Source of the DNA: an uncultured Alphaproteobacteria bacterium
Lineage (GTDB): Bacteria > Pseudomonadota > Alphaproteobacteria > RF32 > CAG-239
Assembly (NCBI GenBank): GCA_944390915.1
Contig: CALXRS010000016.1
Span: forward strand, 1 to 37,550
Length of the DNA stretch: 37,550 bases
Direction: 5' to 3'
Shown here one piece after another: positions 18,001 through 26,955 of this stretch (its first letter is position 1; each line of letters begins with the position of its first letter). The position numbers and the translations under genes are program-made. The notes under the pieces are model-generated. The model was given only the letters and a program-made list of their open reading frames with translations, did no database searches and was not told the DNA's origin.

Positions 18001-18618
18001 ATGCCTGATTTTTCATTTGAAAATAAATATGATTTTGATGTTGCCGGCATTGACGAGGCGGGGCGCGGTCCCTGGGCGGGGCCGGTTGTGGCGGCGGCCG
18101 TGGTTATTCCTGACCGGCAATTGGCGGCCGATTTGGCTGCAGGGCTTGACGATTCCAAAAAACTGACGCCCCTGAAAAGAGAAAAATTGTATGAACGCAT
18201 GCTGGCGGAAGAAAGGGCGGGGCGTCTGCAAATAGGCGTCGGGCAGGCTTCCTGCCGGGAAATCGACGCGCTGAACATTTTGCAGGCCACGTTTTTGGCT
18301 ATGCGCCGGGCGGTGGAAAAACTCCTTTCTTGTCCGCAAGCGGCGTTGATTGACGGCAACAGGCTGCCGCCGGCTTTTCCCTGCGCCTGCCAAACCATCG
18401 TTAAAGGCGATTCTCTTTCTCTGTCTATAGCCGCGGCGTCGGTTGTCGCCAAAGTGTTCCGCGACCGTCTGATGAAAGAACTGGCACGGCAATATCCCGG
18501 CTACGGGTTTGAAAAAAATGCCGGCTACGGAACGGCGGCTCATCTGGAAGGTTTGAAAAAACAAGGAGTTACGCCCGAACATCGCCGCAGCTACAAGCCG
18601 GTGCAGAAATTTTTATAA
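18001..18618 (+). CDS. rnhB: Ribonuclease HII
   Basis: RNase HII nicks RNA in RNA-DNA hybrids and removes single ribonucleotides from DNA. The catalytic DEDD set is visible: GIDEAGRGPWAGPV near residues 16-29 (Asp and Glu), DDSKKLT, LIDGN, and SIAAASVVAKVFRDR with the following acidic and His-rich C-terminal block (YGTAAHLEGLKKQGVTPEHR). ATG 18001 gives 205 residues, the usual size. A longer frame from a TTG at 17968 adds a Leu-rich stretch not found in the family. rnhB next to ccrM is a conserved alphaproteobacterial arrangement. Confidence 0.95.
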   Translation: MPDFSFENKYDFDVAGIDEAGRGPWAGPVVAAAVVIPDRQLAADLAAGLDDSKKLTPLKREKLYERMLAEERAGRLQIGVGQASCREIDALNILQATFLAMRRAVEKLLSCPQAALIDGNRLPPAFPCACQTIVKGDSLSLSIAAASVVAKVFRDRLMKELARQYPGYGFEKNAGYGTAAHLEGLKKQGVTPEHRRSYKPVQKFL

Positions 18619-18635
18619 TTTTTTCGAAATTTTTG

Positions 18636-18664
18636 TTGACATTTTGTCTAATATGTGCCATTCT
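18636..18664 (+). promoter_or_regulatory. Putative promoter of the small gene 18698-18973
   Basis: A perfect -35 TTGACA (18636-18641) is followed after 17 nt by CATTCT (18659-18664). The predicted transcript start is about 27 nt before ATG 18698. Confidence 0.45.
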
Positions 18665-18697
18665 TGTCACCGGAATTACTTATTAAACAAATTAGAT

Positions 18698-18973
18698 ATG
18701 AAAGTGATGAATAAAGCAACCCGCAACGGTCAGGGAAATTCGAGAGTGGCAGAGCAGATGAACATCATCGGCGGTAACAACGAGGCTAAAAAAATGGCTT
18801 ACATTAAATCGCACGATATCGTCAACGAGGTGCTGCCGGAGCTGTTTCGTTCAAAAAATCTGAAGACGGCAGCCGCTTATCTGCGTAAATATTCGGAAGT
18901 TCCTCACGACGTTGCCGTTGCCGCAAAGGCCGCCGGTCGCGGAGCTCTCCTGAAAGGGCTTATGGTGGCTTAA
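18698..18973 (+). CDS. Small protein of unknown function
   Basis: The frame is open from 18644, but that start lies inside a good promoter, so ATG 18698 (91 residues) or ATG 18707 is more likely. No clear Shine-Dalgarno is visible. The protein is basic and probably helical, with no signal or membrane segment. Residues ~30-91 (VLPELFRSKNLKTAAAYLRK, then an Ala-rich end GRGALLKGLMVA) look like a small helical bundle. It has its own promoter and a strong terminator 25 nt downstream, so it appears to be a single-gene transcript between rnhB and ccrM. I do not recognise the family. A structured RNA containing a chance frame is the alternative. Confidence 0.55.
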   Translation: MKVMNKATRNGQGNSRVAEQMNIIGGNNEAKKMAYIKSHDIVNEVLPELFRSKNLKTAAAYLRKYSEVPHDVAVAAKAAGRGALLKGLMVA

Positions 18974-18997
18974 AACAAAAACTTTTCCATGTTTTTG

Positions 18998-19031
18998 GGC
19001 AGATCCGATTTTTTCGGACTGCCTTTTTTTT
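18998..19031 (+). terminator. Rho-independent terminator after the small gene
   Basis: The stem GGCAG-A-TCCGA / TCGGA-CTGCC has one bulged base and is followed by eight T. It lies in the 323-nt gap before ccrM. The rest of that gap (19032-19296) is AT-rich from 19120 on and holds no credible gene. Confidence 0.85.
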
Positions 19032-19230
19032 GTGCGCCGCCGACCGGTCGGCCATATCCTTCGGGGAGCCGGACAGGGGCGTCGTCGGTGCGGATTGTAA
19101 AAAAATAACCGTTTCTTTTTTTGGCTATTTTTGCAGTCCGTTTATTTTGACAATCCTTTTATATCAGCCGTTGACGAGTGTTTTTAAGAATTAATTTTAG
19201 CCAAAAAATATTTTTTTTCGCCGTTTTTTG

Positions 19231-19246
19231 TTAATAATTTTATAAC
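19231..19246 (+). promoter_or_regulatory. Possible CtrA-like box upstream of ccrM
   Basis: TTAA, seven bases, then ATAAC resembles the CtrA consensus TTAA-N7-TTAAC with one mismatch in the second half. It is 50 nt before the ccrM start. In Caulobacter CtrA activates ccrM, and chpT in this window belongs to that relay. AT-rich sequence makes a chance match easy. Confidence 0.25.
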
Positions 19247-19290
19247 TTCTTTTTGCCATACTGCCCTCATTGTCAAAAAAGAAAGCATAA

Positions 19291-20391
<1,101 letters not shown>

Positions 20392-20416
20392 CCGTCCGCC
20401 GATTGATGTTTTGTGC

Positions 20417-20446
20417 AAAAAACGCTGCTTTCGGGCGGCGTTTTTT
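20417..20446 (+). terminator. Rho-independent terminator of ccrM
   Basis: A 12-bp stem (20417-20428 with 20435-20446, one G-T pair) has loop TTTCGG and ends in six T. It lies 25 nt after the ccrM stop. Confidence 0.85.
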
Positions 20447-20575
20447 GTCGCTTTCCTCGTTGTTTCCGCAGATGCCGAAAACGGTGCTTATTTGCAAAAA
20501 AAACTTGTCTTAAAGGCAAAAATCGTTCACAATAGGCAAAATTTGAAAAATTAGAAGAATTGATTGATATGAAGA

Positions 20576-21655
20576 ATGCAAAAATATAAAAGACACAGCC
20601 GCGGCGGACGGGAAAACGCCCCCGTGCGCAACTACGCGGCCATAGATCTCGGCACCAACTCCTGCCGTCTGGTCATTGCTTCGCCGACACCGACGTCTTT
20701 TCATATCACCGAAACATTTTCCCGCATCACCCGTTTGGGCGAGGGGATTATAAAGGCCAACGAACTCAGTCGGGAAGCCGGCCGGCGAACCATCCGCGCA
20801 TTGAAAATTTGCGCGGAAATCATCAGCGAATACGCGCCCATCTACAAGGCGCGTTTCGTCGCGACCGCGGCTTGCCGCCGGGCGAAAAACTGCCGCGAAT
20901 TTCTGGCGGAGGTTAAAAGGGAAACGGGGCTCAGTCTGGAAATCATCTCTTCGCAGGAAGAATCCAGATTGGCGGTCATCGGTTGCCTGCCGCTCTTAAA
21001 ACGCGGCATCAAAAGGGTGCTGGTGTTCGACATCGGCGGCGGTTCGACGGAAGTTTCCCTGGCTCGCGTGCACGGCGGTCGGGCGTCGGTCGAAGGTTAT
21101 ATTTCTCTGCCCTACGGCGTGGTCACGGTGGCCGAGGCTTTTCCGAACAAGGAAATGACCAATCTGGCCTACAACACGGTGATGGAGCGGACACACAAAT
21201 TGCTGGAAGCTTTCGAGGAACGCTACCACATAAGCGAGGCCGTCAAAAACGGCGAAATTCAGGTTATCGGAACTTCGGGCACGGTTACCGTGCTCGGCGC
21301 GGTTCAACTCAACCTGAAGCGTTACAACCGCTCGGCTGTTGACGGGCTGGTCATCAATGCCGCCGACATCGGTCGTTCGGTCGGCAAAATCCGTCGCATG
21401 GGCGACGAGGGACGCAAAAAACATCCCTGCATCGGTCCGCTCAAAGCCGATTTAACCATTGCCGGCTGCGCCATTATCGAGGCTATTTGCTCTTTTTGGC
21501 CGGTGCGGGAAATCACCGTTGCCGACCGCGGCATCAGGGAAGGCATTTTGCTTGACATGATGCACAGCCGCCATCGTCCGCGCCGCCGTTTTTTTCACCG
21601 CGGCGCTAACAAAAGGAAAGAAAAAAATGAAACCGCAATCTCTGGCCGCCATTGA
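20576..21655 (+). CDS. Ppx/GppA family phosphatase (paralogue 1)
   Basis: Family members hydrolyse inorganic polyphosphate and/or pppGpp. The ASKHA-fold phosphate-binding loops are present: AAIDLGTNSCRLVIA near residues 21-35 and VFDIGGGSTEVSLARV near 149-164. The central TAACRRAKN and EIISSQEESRLA (catalytic Glu region) also match. The length of about 359 fits the short, single-module form without the C-terminal HD domain. The extreme C-terminus is very basic (RHRPRRRFFHRGANKRKEK) and overlaps the start of the second paralogue by 29 nt. No good Shine-Dalgarno precedes the ATG. Which substrate it uses cannot be decided from sequence. Confidence 0.9.
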   Translation: MQKYKRHSRGGRENAPVRNYAAIDLGTNSCRLVIASPTPTSFHITETFSRITRLGEGIIKANELSREAGRRTIRALKICAEIISEYAPIYKARFVATAACRRAKNCREFLAEVKRETGLSLEIISSQEESRLAVIGCLPLLKRGIKRVLVFDIGGGSTEVSLARVHGGRASVEGYISLPYGVVTVAEAFPNKEMTNLAYNTVMERTHKLLEAFEERYHISEAVKNGEIQVIGTSGTVTVLGAVQLNLKRYNRSAVDGLVINAADIGRSVGKIRRMGDEGRKKHPCIGPLKADLTIAGCAIIEAICSFWPVREITVADRGIREGILLDMMHSRHRPRRRFFHRGANKRKEKNETAISGRH

Positions 21656-22577
21656 TCTGGGCACCAATTCCTGCCGACTGCTGATTGCCGACGCCGCCGG
21701 CCGCACGCTGTACAAAACCGCCGTTTCCACCCGCATGGGCGAAGGCATGCAGGCAACCGGACGCTTTACCGACGAGGCCATCAGCCGCGGGGTGGAATGT
21801 TTTTGTTCGTTTAAGATGAAAATGGACGAATACAACACGGGGCAATATCGGGCGATTGCCACCGCCGCCTGCCGCACCGCCGCCAACGGCGAAGAATTTG
21901 TGCGCAAGATAAAACAGCAGGCGGGGATAGATTTGGAAGTTATCGACGGTTATGAAGAAGCCGTGCTGAACCTGAAAGGCGCCATGCTCAACCTGCAAAA
22001 CGAAAAAGCCGGGCATGTCGTGGTTTATGACCTCGGCGGCGGTTCGACCGAAATCACGCTGGCCACCCGCAGCCGCCGGCCGGAAATTCTTTATACCATA
22101 TCCATTCCCTATGGCGCGCGCAACGCTGCGGAAAAATTCGGCCTGAAGGAATATGATGTCGACAGGGCGGCGCTTTTGGATAAGGAAATTGCCGCTTACG
22201 CCCGCTCTTTCGTGCGCGCAAGCGGGCTGGAAAAATATCGCGGCGACGTTTGTTTTGCCGCCACTTCAAGCACGCCGCTCAGGCTGACCCATATTGCCCG
22301 CGGCTGGACGCCTTACGACCGCGCGCGGGCGGATGGCGCCGTTGTCGGTACGGACGAGTTTGAGCAGGCGGTTGCCGCCGTGCGGCAAATGAGTTGCGCG
22401 CAGATGGCGGCCGATGCCAATGTCGGCCCGACGCGGGCGGAGATTTTCCAGGCGGCGGCGGTTATTTTTTCGCGCATATATAAAGAACTTGGCGCCCGAA
22501 AAATCGTCGCCTCCCTGAAAAGCGCGGTGGACGGCATCATTATGGATTTGCAATCGGAACAGATTTTTTCTGAGTGA
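21627..22577 (+). CDS. Ppx/GppA family phosphatase (paralogue 2)
   Basis: This second copy has the same fold: AAIDLGTNSCRLLIADAAG near residues 7-25, TAACRTAANGEEF, EVIDGYEEAVLNL, and VYDLGGGSTEITLATR near 134-149. It has 316 residues and also lacks an HD domain. It overlaps paralogue 1 by 29 nt with AAAGGAAAG upstream, so the two are co-translated. The copies share motifs but differ widely elsewhere, so the duplication is old and may separate polyphosphate from pppGpp activity or form a heterodimer. rlmE follows after 9 nt in the same unit. Confidence 0.9.
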   Translation: MKPQSLAAIDLGTNSCRLLIADAAGRTLYKTAVSTRMGEGMQATGRFTDEAISRGVECFCSFKMKMDEYNTGQYRAIATAACRTAANGEEFVRKIKQQAGIDLEVIDGYEEAVLNLKGAMLNLQNEKAGHVVVYDLGGGSTEITLATRSRRPEILYTISIPYGARNAAEKFGLKEYDVDRAALLDKEIAAYARSFVRASGLEKYRGDVCFAATSSTPLRLTHIARGWTPYDRARADGAVVGTDEFEQAVAAVRQMSCAQMAADANVGPTRAEIFQAAAVIFSRIYKELGARKIVASLKSAVDGIIMDLQSEQIFSE

Positions 22578-22586
22578 GAAATCGGT

Positions 22587-23294
22587 ATGACAACAAGTAA
22601 ATCGGCAAAACTCATCGGCGGCAAACGGAATCTGACCGTTCGCGTCAAAACCGCAAAATATCGCAAGCCGTCTTCCACCAAATGGCTGGAAAGGCAGCTG
22701 AACGACCCCTACGTGGCGGAAGCCAAACGCCGGGGCTATCGCTCGCGGGCGGCGTTCAAGCTGATACAGCTGGATGAAAAATTCAAGTTTCTCGGCCGCG
22801 GCAAAACGATTGTCGATCTCGGTTGTGCGCCGGGCGGTTGGACGCAGGTGGCGGTTGCCCGCAACAAAGGCAGCGGGCAGGTGGTGGGCATTGATATTTT
22901 GCCGACAGAACCGGTTGCCGGCGCCGTTTTGATAGAACAGGACTTTACCGCCGAAGACGCCGCCGAAAAATTAAAAAGCCTGCTGCACGGTAAGGCCGAT
23001 ATCGTCATGAGCGACATGGCGGCCAACACCACCGGCCACCAGCAGACGGATCATCTGCGAACCATGGCTCTGGTGGAAGCGGCCTATGCCTTTGCCAGAG
23101 ATGTTTTGGCCGAGGGCGGCATATTTATTTCCAAAGTGTTCAAAGGCGGGGCGGAAGCCGGTTTTTTGGCGGAGATAAAAAAAGATTTTGCCAAAGTGGC
23201 GCATTTTAAGCCCGATGCCAGCCGCAAGGCTTCGCCGGAAGAATATCTGGTGGCCGTCGGTTTTCGCGGCCGCGCGGAAGAGGGCGGAGCATGA
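22587..23294 (+). CDS. rlmE: 23S rRNA (uridine-2'-O)-methyltransferase RlmE (FtsJ/RrmJ)
   Basis: RlmE methylates U2552 in the A-loop of 23S rRNA during late 50S assembly. The SAM motif DLGCAPGGWTQVAV is clear. The catalytic K-D-K-E tetrad is represented by the Lys in SRAAFKLIQLDEKF, the Asp in VMSDMAANTTGH, the Lys in FISKVFKGG, and the Glu in SPEEYLV. The length is 235, slightly longer than E. coli (209) because of a basic N-terminal extension of about 25 residues. The last four bases overlap the next gene (ATGA). Confidence 0.95.
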   Translation: MTTSKSAKLIGGKRNLTVRVKTAKYRKPSSTKWLERQLNDPYVAEAKRRGYRSRAAFKLIQLDEKFKFLGRGKTIVDLGCAPGGWTQVAVARNKGSGQVVGIDILPTEPVAGAVLIEQDFTAEDAAEKLKSLLHGKADIVMSDMAANTTGHQQTDHLRTMALVEAAYAFARDVLAEGGIFISKVFKGGAEAGFLAEIKKDFAKVAHFKPDASRKASPEEYLVAVGFRGRAEEGGA

Positions 23295-24529
23295 AGACGG
23301 CGGCGCGTTTCAAAGCGGCGGAAGAATTGATCGACGCCGTTTTTGCCGATCGCGAGCCGGCCGACGGCATTATCAACGCCTATTTTCGGGAACGCCGCTA
23401 TATCGGCGGCGGCGACCGTCGTTTTATCGCCGACGCGGTATGGGACATCATTCGTCATCGGCGGCGGTTGGAATTTGTTGCCGAAAGCGGCGAGGCGCGC
23501 AAAATTCTTTTATGCCGTTGCCGCGAAAGAGGCGACAACCTTGAGGAGATTTTTACTGGCGGCGAATATGCCCCGGCAAAACTTTCCGCGGAAGAAAAAC
23601 AATGGCTTGCCGCCCGCGCCGATCGTCCCTATCCGCCGGCCGTTGAATGCGAATGTCCCGATCGGCTGTTTGCCGAAATTAATGATGCCTCCCTGCTCAA
23701 GTCCCTGAATATGCCCGCGCCGGCGGATTTTCGCGCGGCTCGCGGCGGCAGGGAAGAAGTTTTGGTCAAAATGAAGGCGGAAGGTTTTGACGTGCGGCCG
23801 ACGCCTTTTTCGCCGTACGGCATCCGCGCCGACGGCAGGATTAACTTGAACAACTGCATGGTCTGGCAGGAAGGCCTGATTGAGGTGCAGGACGAAGCTT
23901 CGCAGCTGGCGGCGCTGATGTGCGACGTTCGTCCGGCCGATACGATTATTGACTATTGTTGCGGCGCCGGCGGCAAAACTTTGGCATTGGCGGCTTTGTT
24001 GGCAGGCTCGGGGCTGGTGGAAGCCCATGACGTCAATCCCGAACGCACGGCTCCTCTCAAACCGCGGGCGGCAAGGCTCGGGCTGAACAACATCCGTTTG
24101 GTTGCCGCGCCGCGGCCGGGCGGCGTTTACACGCGTTTTGTGATAGACGCCCCCTGTTCGGGCAGCGGCACCTGGCGCCGGGCGCCGGATGCCAAATTCC
24201 GGCTGACTCCGGAGCGTGTGGACGAACTTTCCCGCATTCAGGCGGAAATTTTGGAAAAAGCCTACGGTTTAACGGCCGCGGGCGGACGGATTATCTATAT
24301 TACCTGTTCCGTTTTAAGGCGGGAAAACGAAGACGTGGTCGAGGCGTTCCTTGCCCGCCGCAAAGATATGACGGTTGTCGACATGCCGGCGCTGTGGCGG
24401 CAAAAGACGGGCTGTCCGTGGATTTGTCCCGGCAGCAGGTATCTGAAACTGAACCCGCTGATAAGCAACACCGACGGTTTTTTTGTTGCCGTGCTCGAAA
24501 AAAAGCCGACTGCCGGCGGCGGATTATAA
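23291..24529 (+). CDS. RsmB/NOP-family rRNA (cytosine-C5)-methyltransferase
   Basis: These enzymes methylate cytosine in 16S rRNA. The SAM motif DYCCGAGGKTLALAALL lies near residues 220-236. The catalytic motif IV, IDAPCSGSGTWRRAPDAKFR, and motif VI, YITCSVLRRENEDVV, each carry the required cysteine. The N-terminal ~140 residues form the RNA-binding/NusB-like part, shorter than in E. coli RsmB (429). The ATG overlaps the rlmE stop (ATGA), so expression is coupled. It is most likely RsmB, but the subfamily (RsmB or a related NOP2-type) was not tested, so no symbol is given. Confidence 0.88.
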   Translation: MKTAARFKAAEELIDAVFADREPADGIINAYFRERRYIGGGDRRFIADAVWDIIRHRRRLEFVAESGEARKILLCRCRERGDNLEEIFTGGEYAPAKLSAEEKQWLAARADRPYPPAVECECPDRLFAEINDASLLKSLNMPAPADFRAARGGREEVLVKMKAEGFDVRPTPFSPYGIRADGRINLNNCMVWQEGLIEVQDEASQLAALMCDVRPADTIIDYCCGAGGKTLALAALLAGSGLVEAHDVNPERTAPLKPRAARLGLNNIRLVAAPRPGGVYTRFVIDAPCSGSGTWRRAPDAKFRLTPERVDELSRIQAEILEKAYGLTAAGGRIIYITCSVLRRENEDVVEAFLARRKDMTVVDMPALWRQKTGCPWICPGSRYLKLNPLISNTDGFFVAVLEKKPTAGGGL

Positions 24530-24556
24530 AAAAACGCATCTTTTGCAAAAAAAAGC

Positions 24557-24585
24557 TTGATTATTTTTTGAAAGCGGGGTATTTG
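24557..24585 (+). promoter_or_regulatory. Putative promoter of tRNA-Leu
   Basis: TTGATT (24557-24562) and TATTTG (24580-24585) are spaced by 17 nt, 24 nt before the tRNA. Confidence 0.35.
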
Positions 24586-24608
24586 TGCTCTGTCTTTATG
24601 GTGATTGC

Positions 24609-24694
24609 GCGCCCGTGGCGAAATTGGTAAACGCGTAACGTTGAGGTCGTTATGAGCCCTGCTCTTGGAAGTTCAAGTCTTCTCGGGCGCACCA
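24609..24694 (+). tRNA. tRNA-Leu (anticodon GAG)
   Basis: The acceptor stem GCGCCCG / CGGGCGC (24609-24615 with 24684-24690) is perfect. The D arm contains GCGAAATTGGTAAACGC. The anticodon loop is TTGAGGT, giving GAG for CUC/CUU leucine codons. A long variable arm (class II) and a TTCAAGT T-loop are present. CCA is encoded (24692-24694). mgtE follows 42 nt later and may be read through. Confidence 0.95.
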
Positions 24695-24736
24695 ATCAGA
24701 AGAAATCAAACATTTAATCATAAAGAGGAGGTCGTG

Positions 24737-26164
24737 ATGAAGAAAAAACAAAAAAAACATCAGCCTTTCTCAAAAAAAAAGTTTTCCCGCGCCAACAGTA
24801 ACAACCGGCAGCCCAGAGTTTTGGGGCTGGGACCCAAGTTTGTCAATTCCATTATCATCGGCTTAAACGAAGACGACGACATCCATGTCAAAAAAATCGT
24901 CGAAGGGCTGGATGAATATGACCTTGCGCGCTTAATCGAGGTGCTTGACATCCACCACCGGATGAAGTTGGTCAAAATTCTCGGCGACCGGATCGATCCG
25001 GCCGTGTTTCCGGAATTAAACGAAGTTGTCCAGGAGCAGGTTCTCGACAGCTTAAACGAAAACCAGATTGTCAACATCGTCAACGAACTCGATTCCGACG
25101 ACGCCGTCGGCCTGCTCGAAAATATGAACGACAGCGAGCAGGAGCAGATTATCAGCCGCTTAAACCCCGAGCTGAAATATCAGGTCAAATCGTCGTTAAA
25201 CTATCCCGAAGATTCCGCCGGTCGTATCATGTCGCGCGATTTTGTGAGCATTCCCGACAGCTGGACGGTGGCGGAAGCCAAAAAATATCTGTTGAACAAC
25301 AATGAATTGCCGGATGATTTTTACACGATTTTTCTTGTAGATGAAAAAACCTTGCGTCCGACGGGTGAAATTGCTCTGGACAAGCTGCTGCGCGCCAAAG
25401 CCGCCGATAGACTGAGCGCCGTCATGGACGGCGAAATCGTGCCGGTCGACGTTTATACCGACCAGGAAGAAGTGGCGCATATGTTCCGCGAATACGGCTG
25501 GATGTCGGCCATGGTCGTCGACAACAAAGGCCGCCTCATCGGCGTTATCAATATTGACGACGTGGTCGAAATCGTCCACGAAGAAACCAACGAAGACATG
25601 ATGCTCTTAACCGGTGCCGAAAGCAACGACGTTTATCGTTCCGTTTTCAGCATTTTCAAGTCGCGTTCGGTGTGGCTGGTGACCAATCTTTTTGCCACCA
25701 TCGCCGCCGCCTCGGTGGTGGACGCCTTTCGTGAACTGATTGCCGAGCTGTCGGTTTTGGCTGTGCTGATGCCGATTGTCGCTTCCATGGGCGGCACCAC
25801 CGGTCAGCAGACTCTGGCGGTCGTCGTCCGTTCGCTGGCCACCAAAGAGCTCAATTCCGCCAACGCGCTCAGGATGATAGGCAAAGAATTTATGGTCGGT
25901 CTGTGCAACGGTCTTCTGTTCGCGCTGCTTATCGGCGCGGCGGTTCATTTTTGGCTACCCGAACAGAAGATAATGAGCTACATCATTGCTTTGTCCATGC
26001 TGTGCAATTTGATGGTGGCAAGCCTTGCCGGCATTTTGATACCGCTTACGCTCAATCGCCTGAAAATTGATCCGGCCATAGCTTCCGGCGTGTTTCTCGT
26101 GGCCTGCACCGATTCCGGCGGTTATTTCATTTTCCTCGGGTTGGCCAGCCTGTTTTTGTTTTAG
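24737..26164 (+). CDS. mgtE: Magnesium transporter MgtE
   Basis: MgtE is a homodimeric Mg2+ channel gated by cytoplasmic Mg2+ binding. The sequence shows the N-domain (about residues 40-145, repeated LDEYDLARLIEVLD-type helices), two CBS domains (about 150-270, SAGRIMSRDFVSIPDSWTVA), and five transmembrane helices at the C-terminus. The pore signature PIVASMGGTTGQQTLAVVVR is present, as is the conserved Asp region VACTDSGGYFIF. ATG 24737 is preferred; AGGAGG lies 5-6 nt upstream. The frame extends back to 24665 inside the tRNA, which is not plausible. Length is 475, with a basic Lys-rich N-terminal tail. Confidence 0.94.
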   Translation: MKKKQKKHQPFSKKKFSRANSNNRQPRVLGLGPKFVNSIIIGLNEDDDIHVKKIVEGLDEYDLARLIEVLDIHHRMKLVKILGDRIDPAVFPELNEVVQEQVLDSLNENQIVNIVNELDSDDAVGLLENMNDSEQEQIISRLNPELKYQVKSSLNYPEDSAGRIMSRDFVSIPDSWTVAEAKKYLLNNNELPDDFYTIFLVDEKTLRPTGEIALDKLLRAKAADRLSAVMDGEIVPVDVYTDQEEVAHMFREYGWMSAMVVDNKGRLIGVINIDDVVEIVHEETNEDMMLLTGAESNDVYRSVFSIFKSRSVWLVTNLFATIAAASVVDAFRELIAELSVLAVLMPIVASMGGTTGQQTLAVVVRSLATKELNSANALRMIGKEFMVGLCNGLLFALLIGAAVHFWLPEQKIMSYIIALSMLCNLMVASLAGILIPLTLNRLKIDPAIASGVFLVACTDSGGYFIFLGLASLFLF

Positions 26165-26264
26165 CCGAAACTTATCTACAAACAAAAATTAGCCTCTTTT
26201 TTCCGGGCAAAATGTTGTTATAATGCAGGCGAGTCTTATATGCCGTTATCGGGGGAGAAAAAAA

Positions 26265-26747
26265 TTGTTTTTGGGTTTGCTCATTGCCGCGCTTGTTCTG
26301 GTTTTTGACCAGCTGACCAAGTTTTTGATGCAGGCTTATGTCTTAAACGAACAGCCGGTGATTGTGTTGACGCCGTTTTTTAATTTTGTTTATGCCTGGA
26401 ACACGGGGGTCAGTTTTTCCATGTTCAACGACGGCGGGCAGGGCGGCGCGGTGTTGCTGTGCCTGGCGGCGACGGCGATTGTGGCCGCGCTTTTGTGGTG
26501 GCTGTACCGTGAAAAAATTCCCGTTGTCAGGGGCGGGCTCGGGCTGATTATCGGCGGCGCGCTCGGTAATGTGGTGGATCGCGTGCGTTTTGGCGCGGTG
26601 TTCGATTTTTTGGACTTTCATCTAGCCGGGCATCACTGGCCGGCTTTCAACCTTGCGGACAGCTGCATCTGCATCGGCGCCGTTGTCATCATCGCCCACA
26701 GCCTGCTTTATCCGGAAAAGAAAACATCTGAGGAGAACAAACAATGA
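26265..26747 (+). CDS. lspA: Lipoprotein signal peptidase (signal peptidase II)
   Basis: LspA is an inner-membrane aspartyl protease that removes signal peptides from diacylated prolipoproteins. It has four membrane helices. Conserved blocks are VFDQLTKFLM, NTGVSFSMF, and the two catalytic Asp regions GNVVDRVRFGAVFDFLDF and FNLADSCICIGA. TTG 26265 is preferred because GGGGGAG lies 6-8 nt upstream and the start matches the family N-terminus. An in-frame ATG at 26223 overlaps a TATAAT box (26219-26224), so it may not be in the transcript. The predicted length is 160. The stop overlaps the lipoprotein start (ATGA). Confidence 0.94.
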   Translation: MFLGLLIAALVLVFDQLTKFLMQAYVLNEQPVIVLTPFFNFVYAWNTGVSFSMFNDGGQGGAVLLCLAATAIVAALLWWLYREKIPVVRGGLGLIIGGALGNVVDRVRFGAVFDFLDFHLAGHHWPAFNLADSCICIGAVVIIAHSLLYPEKKTSEENKQ

Positions 26748-26941
26748 ATAAAAATTTATGTCTGTTGACGGCCGCGGCGGTAGCGCTTGCCGCCTGCAAT
26801 GCCACAAAAGAAGATTTGGGGCTTGAACGAAAAGTGCCGGACGCTTCCAAAGTTTCCGAGCAAAAACAGCTTCTTTTGCCGCCAAACTATCATCTCCGGC
26901 CGGCCGTGCCGATCAAAAAGGCCGAAGAAAACGCTGACTGA
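26744..26941 (+). CDS. Small outer-membrane lipoprotein, BamF/DUF3035-like
   Basis: This 65-residue precursor has a signal peptide ending in the lipobox LAAC, with the lipidated Cys at residue 18; the mature part is only 48 residues. R29-K-V-P-D-A-S35 resembles the RxxPDEF motif described for BamF, the alphaproteobacterial BAM-complex lipoprotein, but with E and F replaced. The following LLLPPNYHLRP is the Pro-rich segment typical of that family. Position between lspA and an M16 protease is the position I recall for the family in alphaproteobacteria. The ATG overlaps the lspA stop. It is shorter than most BamF proteins, so it may be a minimal version. Confidence 0.7.
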   Translation: MNKNLCLLTAAAVALAACNATKEDLGLERKVPDASKVSEQKQLLLPPNYHLRPAVPIKKAEENAD

Positions 26942-26955
26942 GGGAGAATATCCGT

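Noticed and set aside
24665..24736. Longer mgtE start inside tRNA-Leu
   Set aside because: The extension would translate the tRNA 3' half; ATG 24737 has a strong ribosome-binding site.
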